From Bryobacteraceae bacterium (GTDB lineage Bacteria > Acidobacteriota > Terriglobia > Bryobacterales > Bryobacteraceae), in contig JASHQT010000392.1 of the NCBI GenBank assembly GCA_030039005.1, forward strand, positions 1 through 11,469: DNA of 11,469 nt. Reading direction: 5' to 3'. Positions 6,847 through 11,469 of the stretch are shown piece after piece. The position numbers and the translations under genes were made by a program. Each line of letters starts with the position of its first letter. Position 1 is the first letter of the stretch. The notes under the pieces are model-generated. The model ran no database searches. It had not been told where the DNA came from and worked only from the letters and a program-made list of their open reading frames with translations.

Positions 6847-9800
6847 CTAACGCGCCGACGGCTCCTTGACTGCCGTTTCTTCGACTTTAGACGAGCCGTT
6901 CTTAGCCAGTTGCGCGGCTCGCGAGCCGTTGGAATGGCCGCCATTGAGTTTGGCGTTCTTGGCCGCGACCGAGGGCGAGCCGAGTTGCAAGCCCACTTGT
7001 TCAAAAGACGGTCTCATTTTCGCGGCCAGCGTTTCGACGTAAGGGTACTTGAACATGCCGTCGTGTCCGCCCGCGACGCAATGCACGAGTGACTCGCCGA
7101 CTACCGGTTGCCGCCACTGCCGCGCCATCTGCCAGTGCTGGCCGGAGGGAGTCTCGGCGGCCTGCACCATCAACACGCGGCCCGAGTAAGGCGGCGGATC
7201 GTAATGCGTGGCCGCATAAAACAAGATGGGATCGATATCCATCAGGCGAATATCTTCATCTTGGAGGCCCATCTCAAAGGCTACGCGCTCCCGCTCACGC
7301 ATCAGTTTGCCGCGCGCGACGTTGAGACGTTCCTTGGTATAGCGGACCATCTCGGCCGGGTTCGACTTAGCGAGCGTGGAAAGGTGGAAAAACCATTTCT
7401 GCATCCTCATCTGCGCCTTCTCCGGACCGGAGAGCTGCCGGCCGTAGGAGACGTTGGGCGAGTCGATGAGGGTAAGGAGCTCGACCTGATGTCCCTGCTC
7501 CGTCAATTGGCGTGCGGCTTCATAACCCAGGACACCATACAGGCACCAGCCGCCAATCGAATACGGGCCTTGGGGCTGATATTCGCGGATCGCCTCCACC
7601 ACGTACCTGGCGATGTCCTCCAGTTTGCACGGATCCGGCAAGTTGATCTTCTTGAGCTGCGTAAGATCGACCCCGCAGAACGGCTGATCGGGCCCGAGTA
7701 AACGAGCGAGCGGCAGGAACAGCGGGCTCGCGCCCAGACAAATGAACGGCGGACGCGTTCCTTGCGGCTTCAACGGAATCACGCGGCAGACGGTCGCGGT
7801 GGTCTGTTGGCCGCCGAGCACGATAGCCAAGGACTCAATGGTCGGCGATTCGAGAACCGTCGCCACCGGCAAGCGCTGCCCGAACTCTTTCTGAATTTGC
7901 GAAATGAGGCGGATCAACAGCAGCGAGTGCCCGCCCAAATCGAAGAAATTGTCGCGAATGCCCACGTCGGTGATGTGCAGCGCTTCGCGCCAGATGGCAG
8001 CCAGCTTTTCTTCCACTGCATTGCGCGGCGCGATCACCGACCGCTGCTGGGGAACCAGGTCGGGATGCGGCAGCAGCTTGCGGTCGATCTTTCCATTGGG
8101 CGTGCGCGGGAAGGCGTCGAGCGGCACGAACGTACCGGGAACCATGAAAGACGGCAATTGCGTCTCGAGGAATTTGCGCAGCTCCATGGGCTGCGGGACC
8201 GGCGCGCCACGCCTGGCGACCACGTAGGCCACCAGCGCGCTGCCTTCGCCCGCGTAATCGACGGTGGTGACGATCGCCTCCTGCACGGTGGAATGTTGCG
8301 CCAGCGCCGCCTCGATTTCGCCCATTTCGATGCGATGCCCGCGGATCTTCACCTGATGATCCACGCGGCCGAGGAACGCCAGGCGGCCGTCGGGCAGATA
8401 CTTCACCAGATCGCCCGTGCGATAGGCGCGCTGGCCGCCAAAATCGAGTTGGACGAAGCGTTCGGCCGTCAGTTCCGGCCGGTCCAGATAGCCCGGCACC
8501 ACGCCCTCACCGCCGATGTACAGCTCGCCGGGGACGCCGACCGGGACCTCGCCGCGGTTGGAGTCCAAAACGAAAACCGAGGTGTTGGCAATCGGCCGGC
8601 CGATGGAAATGTCCTTGACGCGCGGCGGGAGTTTCTCCATCGTCGACCAGATGGTGGTCTCGGTGGGACCGTACATGTTGTAGATCTCGCTCACGCCGAT
8701 TTGCTGTAATTCCTGCGCGAGTGAAACGGGAAGCGCTTCGCCGCCTACCAGGAACTTGCGCAACGAGGCCAAAGCTTGGCGGCCCATCGCGTCGCCCGCG
8801 AGCAGACGCGCAAGCGACGGCGTGCCCTGCATGTGCGTCACGTGATGCCTCAAGATCTGCTCGGGGATCGAATAGCCCATCGGAACCGCAGGACGGTTGG
8901 CGCGCGCGGCCAGCTCACGCAGGTTGTCCAGATTGGCGAGCACCGTGTCGGCCGCGATGCCGAAGTCCACCAGGCAGGCCACTTCGTCCACGCCGAGATC
9001 CTTCAGTTTTTGCAGCGTAGCCATGCAGGTATCCACGGTGCCAAACAGCCCGCTCGAGCGGAAATAGCGCGTGAAGGCGTGATCGATCAGCGCCTCCATG
9101 TCCTCCTGGCTGAGGGTGGTCGAGGAAAGATCGTCGCCCAAGCCCTTGACCACCTGCTTCATCAGGTCCACTGAGCTCTTCAAGTAATTACAGAACGGGG
9201 TACGGACCAGCTCCTGCACCTCTTCATCGCTCTTGCCCACGAAGGTGTGCAGCATAAGCGTCACGTGTCCGTGGCCTGAGGGATTGGACTTGCGGTACGC
9301 GTCGCGATAGAGCTGGATTTTCGATGCCAAATCCTCGAAGCTCTGGCCGAGCAGATGGGTGAGCAGATTGGCGCCGCATTCGCCGGCGGACTGGAAGGTC
9401 TGGGGAGTGCCGCCGGAGGTGATCCAGAACGGCAATTCGGGCTGGATGGGGCGCGGGAAAATGGAGACGCTGACTTCTTTCCCGCTCCCGTTCATTCTCT
9501 TCACCGAACCGCCGCGCCACAATTCGCGCACCGTTTCCAGGTCCCGCATCATGATGTTCTTGCGGTCCGCGTAGTTGTCGGGCTTAAACACGAAGTCGCG
9601 ATCGTGCCATCCGGAAGCGACCGAGATTCCGACGCGGCCGCCCGAGAGATTGTCCACCAGCGCCCACTCCTCGGCCACGCGGATCGGGTCGTGCAGCGGA
9701 AGCACCACGCTGCCGGCGCGAATCTTCAGGTTCTTGGTAATGGCGGCGAGCGCCGCGCTGGTCACGGCGGCATTGGGGAACAATCCGCCGAACGCATGAA

Positions 9801-11469
9801 AGTGCCGCTCGGGAGTCCAGATGGCGCTGAACTTGTTTTCGTCGGCGAATTTCGCGCCTTCGAGCAGCAGCCGGTACTTCTCCGCCCCGGCGCTGTCATC
9901 GCTGGCGAAGTAAAACAGGCTGAAATCGATGGCGCGCGCGCCCCCGCCAGTTCCGAAGCCGGCGGCCTCCGGGTTGGCGGGCAAGAATTGATTGTCCTCC
10001 TGGAGCACCACGCGGTATCCGCGCGCCAGCGTCCAAAACAACTCGAGCACCGAAATATCGAACGAAATGCTGGTGACGGCCAGCCACACACCCGGAGTTT
10101 CTTCCCCGAAGCGCTGGTCCATGCCGGTGAAAAAATTGACCACGTTGCGGTGGTTCACCACCACGCCTTTGGGCTTGCCCGTGGAACCGGAGGTATAGAT
10201 GACGTAAGCCGGACTGTCGTTGGGCATGGCCACGCGCGGACGCGATTGGCTGCATTTCTCGAGCGCGTCATATTCGGCGTCGGAATCAATCGCCAGCACC
10301 ACGCGCGCGAAACTCTCCACCTGCGGGCGAAGTTTCTCTTCGGTGATCACGATGGAGGCATGGGCGTCGGCCAGCACGTACTTGATGCGCTCGGCCGGAT
10401 AAGTGGGATCCAGCGGCACGTAGGCGCCACCGGCCTTGAGAGTTGCCAGCAATGCGACCATCAGCTGCGGGCCGCGCTCCATGGACACGGCGACGCGGCC
10501 TCCGGGTTGGAGACCCTTGGACAGCAACAGTTGAGCCAGTTGGTTGGCGCGATTATCCAACTCGCGATAGCTCAACCGCTGGTTGCGGAACACCAGCGCC
10601 GTGGCGCCCGGCGATCGGTCCACCTGTTCCTCGATCAGGTCATGAACCGTCTTGGTTCTCGGGTAATCCACCTCGGTTTTGTTCCACTGGCGCAATTGCC
10701 CGCGCTCTTCGGCCGTCAGCATCGGCAGGTCCGCGAGGGTGCCACCGGAGGTAGCGGGAAGCGCTTCGAGCAAGGTCCGCATGTGGCCCATCATGCGCTC
10801 GACGGAGGCCGTGCTGAAATGCTCCTTGTCATAAGCCAGGCGCAGGATCAGGTTCTTTTCGGCGTATCCATACAGCGTCAGCGGATAATTGGTGCGTTCG
10901 CGCAAGCGGACCTGGCGGTGCGCCCAGTTGCCGCCCTGCGCCTGCATGCGCGTGTTCAGCTCGTAATTGTCGAAAACGAGAATGCTCTCGAACAGCGGCG
11001 CACCGTGCGGCACCTCGCTCCAGGACTGGATGGACGCGAGCGGCGTGTGCTCGTAGTCGCGAATCTCCACCTGCGAGGCGCGAATCCCCTTGAGCCAGGC
11101 TGAAATCCGCTCTCCGTCTTCGATGCGGACACGCACCGGAAGCGTATTGATGAACGTGCCCACCATGTCGGCCGTATCAGACGCGAAATTGCGGCAGGCG
11201 CGCGTGGCCCCGAAGACGATGTCGCTCGATGCCGAATACCGGCCAATCATCAGAGCCCAGACGCCCTGTACTACGGTGTTCAACGTTACCTGCTCGCGCT
11301 GGGCGAGCGCGCGCAGCGCGTCCGTGGTTTGCTCGGAAAGCACGATCTCTTCTTCCCCGCGCCCGGGTTCGCGTGCCGCCGGGGAATCCAACTCCGGCAC
11401 CGGATTCGCCAGTACGAAACCGTTCAAGTAATTGCGCCAGAAGTTTTCCGCTTTGCCGAGGTCGACCGT
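6847..11469 (-). CDS. NRPS terminal module: C (partial)-A with inserted luciferase-like monooxygenase-PCP-TE, 5' end off the window
   Basis: The frame is open to the right edge (1540 codons in the window); the true start lies outside. Residues are numbered from the codon at 11427. Residues 1-235 are the C-terminal half of a condensation domain (C5 'MVGTFINTLPVRV', C7 'PLFESILVF'); the HHxxxDG catalytic motif lies beyond the window. The adenylation domain carries A2 'LKAGGAYVPLDP', A3 'YTSGSTGKPKG' (411-421) and A4 'FDISVLELF' (456-464). A flavin monooxygenase insert follows (about 495-845), then A5 'YGPTETTIW', A7 'YRTGDLVKY', A8 'VKIRGHRIEMGEIE' and A10 'NGKIDRK' (Lys1113). Specificity residues D457, I458, L461, Q867, L893, G895, M918, I926, W927 and K1113 spell a known glycine code. 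The carrier protein has 'DLGGHS' (Ser1168 for phosphopantetheine). The thioesterase is at 1225-1470, followed by a Lys/Ser/Asn-rich tail. By analogy with MtaG/MelG, it probably ends chain assembly by forming a primary amide. Confidence 0.93.
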   Translation of the reverse strand, partial: TVDLGKAENFWRNYLNGFVLANPVPELDSPAAREPGRGEEEIVLSEQTTDALRALAQREQVTLNTVVQGVWALMIGRYSASSDIVFGATRACRNFASDTADMVGTFINTLPVRVRIEDGERISAWLKGIRASQVEIRDYEHTPLASIQSWSEVPHGAPLFESILVFDNYELNTRMQAQGGNWAHRQVRLRERTNYPLTLYGYAEKNLILRLAYDKEHFSTASVERMMGHMRTLLEALPATSGGTLADLPMLTAEERGQLRQWNKTEVDYPRTKTVHDLIEEQVDRSPGATALVFRNQRLSYRELDNRANQLAQLLLSKGLQPGGRVAVSMERGPQLMVALLATLKAGGAYVPLDPTYPAERIKYVLADAHASIVITEEKLRPQVESFARVVLAIDSDAEYDALEKCSQSRPRVAMPNDSPAYVIYTSGSTGKPKGVVVNHRNVVNFFTGMDQRFGEETPGVWLAVTSISFDISVLELFWTLARGYRVVLQEDNQFLPANPEAAGFGTGGGARAIDFSLFYFASDDSAGAEKYRLLLEGAKFADENKFSAIWTPERHFHAFGGLFPNAAVTSAALAAITKNLKIRAGSVVLPLHDPIRVAEEWALVDNLSGGRVGISVASGWHDRDFVFKPDNYADRKNIMMRDLETVRELWRGGSVKRMNGSGKEVSVSIFPRPIQPELPFWITSGGTPQTFQSAGECGANLLTHLLGQSFEDLASKIQLYRDAYRKSNPSGHGHVTLMLHTFVGKSDEEVQELVRTPFCNYLKSSVDLMKQVVKGLGDDLSSTTLSQEDMEALIDHAFTRYFRSSGLFGTVDTCMATLQKLKDLGVDEVACLVDFGIAADTVLANLDNLRELAARANRPAVPMGYSIPEQILRHHVTHMQGTPSLARLLAGDAMGRQALASLRKFLVGGEALPVSLAQELQQIGVSEIYNMYGPTETTIWSTMEKLPPRVKDISIGRPIANTSVFVLDSNRGEVPVGVPGELYIGGEGVVPGYLDRPELTAERFVQLDFGGQRAYRTGDLVKYLPDGRLAFLGRVDHQVKIRGHRIEMGEIEAALAQHSTVQEAIVTTVDYAGEGSALVAYVVARRGAPVPQPMELRKFLETQLPSFMVPGTFVPLDAFPRTPNGKIDRKLLPHPDLVPQQRSVIAPRNAVEEKLAAIWREALHITDVGIRDNFFDLGGHSLLLIRLISQIQKEFGQRLPVATVLESPTIESLAIVLGGQQTTATVCRVIPLKPQGTRPPFICLGASPLFLPLARLLGPDQPFCGVDLTQLKKINLPDPCKLEDIARYVVEAIREYQPQGPYSIGGWCLYGVLGYEAARQLTEQGHQVELLTLIDSPNVSYGRQLSGPEKAQMRMQKWFFHLSTLAKSNPAEMVRYTKERLNVARGKLMRERERVAFEMGLQDEDIRLMDIDPILFYAATHYDPPPYSGRVLMVQAAETPSGQHWQMARQWRQPVVGESLVHCVAGGHDGMFKYPYVETLAAKMRPSFEQVGLQLGSPSVAAKNAKLNGGHSNGSRAAQLAKNGSSKVEETAVKEPSAR
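7018..7755 (-). other. Type I thioesterase domain with cysteine nucleophile
   Basis: Residues about 1225-1470 of the NRPS form an alpha/beta-hydrolase thioesterase. The nucleophile elbow reads G-W-C-L-Y-G with Cys1295 (codon 7543-7545) where most NRPS thioesterases have serine. The likely acid is Asp1322 in 'TLIDSP' and the likely base is His1455 in 'GGHDGMF'. The set is complete, so the domain is probably active. In an MtaG-like scheme it would release the leftover glyoxylyl group from the carrier protein, or hydrolyse or cyclise the chain. Confidence 0.85.
8893..9945 (-). other. Luciferase-like flavin monooxygenase domain inserted in the NRPS adenylation domain
   Basis: About 350 residues (roughly 495-845 of the NRPS) lie between adenylation motifs A4 and A5, where an ordinary A domain has only a linker. 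Landmarks typical of the bacterial-luciferase-like superfamily are 'DFSLFYFASD' (first beta strand), 'FSAIWTPERHFHAFGGLFPN', 'LKIRAGSVVLPLHDPIRVAEEWA', 'LSGGRVGISVASGWH' and 'PFWITSGGT'. This matches the natural-product luciferase-like monooxygenase domains known to be embedded in NRPS modules. It is expected to use reduced FMN and oxygen. In MtaG of myxothiazol biosynthesis such a domain is proposed to hydroxylate the alpha carbon of the loaded glycine. The insert is in frame and the A domain resumes cleanly near 'SIPEQILRHHVTHMQ', so it is a genuine part of the protein. Confidence 0.9.

Noticed and set aside
7762..8709. 315-codon plus-strand frame opposite the PCP and A domain of the NRPS
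   Set aside because: Antisense shadow of conserved A6-A10 and carrier motifs.
8893..9945. Reading the monooxygenase segment as a transposed or chimeric insertion that breaks the NRPS
   Set aside because: The frame is continuous, the A domain resumes intact with A5-A10, and the same insertion position is known in functional amide-forming modules.
9355..11103. 582-codon open frame on the plus strand opposite the NRPS
   Set aside because: It is fully antisense to well-conserved condensation, adenylation and monooxygenase motifs. Its translation has no recognisable domain and looks like the composition shadow of a GC-rich gene.

Overview
The window is GC-rich bacterial DNA with tightly packed genes. 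It holds six protein-coding genes and no RNA genes, CRISPR arrays or insertion sequences that I can see. The secreted protein built from choice-of-anchor/ASPM-SPD-2-Hydin-like repeats, and a group of Sec-exported proteins behind a Wza-like exporter, resemble soil Acidobacteriota (Bryobacter/Solibacter type). That placement is an inference from protein style, because no marker gene is present.

Layout. Positions 1-5020 hold four minus-strand genes in transcription order from 5020 leftwards: a Wza-like outer-membrane polysaccharide export protein, a secreted Ig-like protein with a C-terminal membrane anchor, a secreted beta-propeller-like protein, and a large repeat protein that runs off the left edge. 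Gaps are 44 bp, 10 bp and a 1-base stop/start overlap, so this looks like one operon for the cell surface. Positions 5021-5099 are a short divergent intergenic region. A secreted alpha/beta hydrolase lies on the plus strand (5100-6134) and meets, tail to tail, a minus-strand membrane protein (6131-6784). The two stop codons share one CTAG. From 6847 to the right edge is the 3' part of a very large nonribosomal peptide synthetase (NRPS) gene on the minus strand, truncated at its 5' end by the window.

The most notable content is the NRPS terminal module: C (C-terminal part) - A, first part - luciferase-like flavin monooxygenase - A, second part - PCP - TE. The monooxygenase is inserted between adenylation motifs A4 and A5. 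The ten specificity residues read DILQLGMIWK, a recognised glycine code. This matches the arrangement known from MtaG and MelG of myxothiazol and melithiazol biosynthesis. There a terminal glycine is loaded, oxidised at its alpha carbon and broken down, leaving the product with a primary carboxamide. By analogy, the cluster to the right of this window probably makes an amide-terminated peptide or polyketide-peptide. The thioesterase has cysteine, not serine, at the nucleophile position.

Nothing in the sequence directly links the NRPS to the surface operon. They may simply be neighbours at the edge of a biosynthetic cluster.
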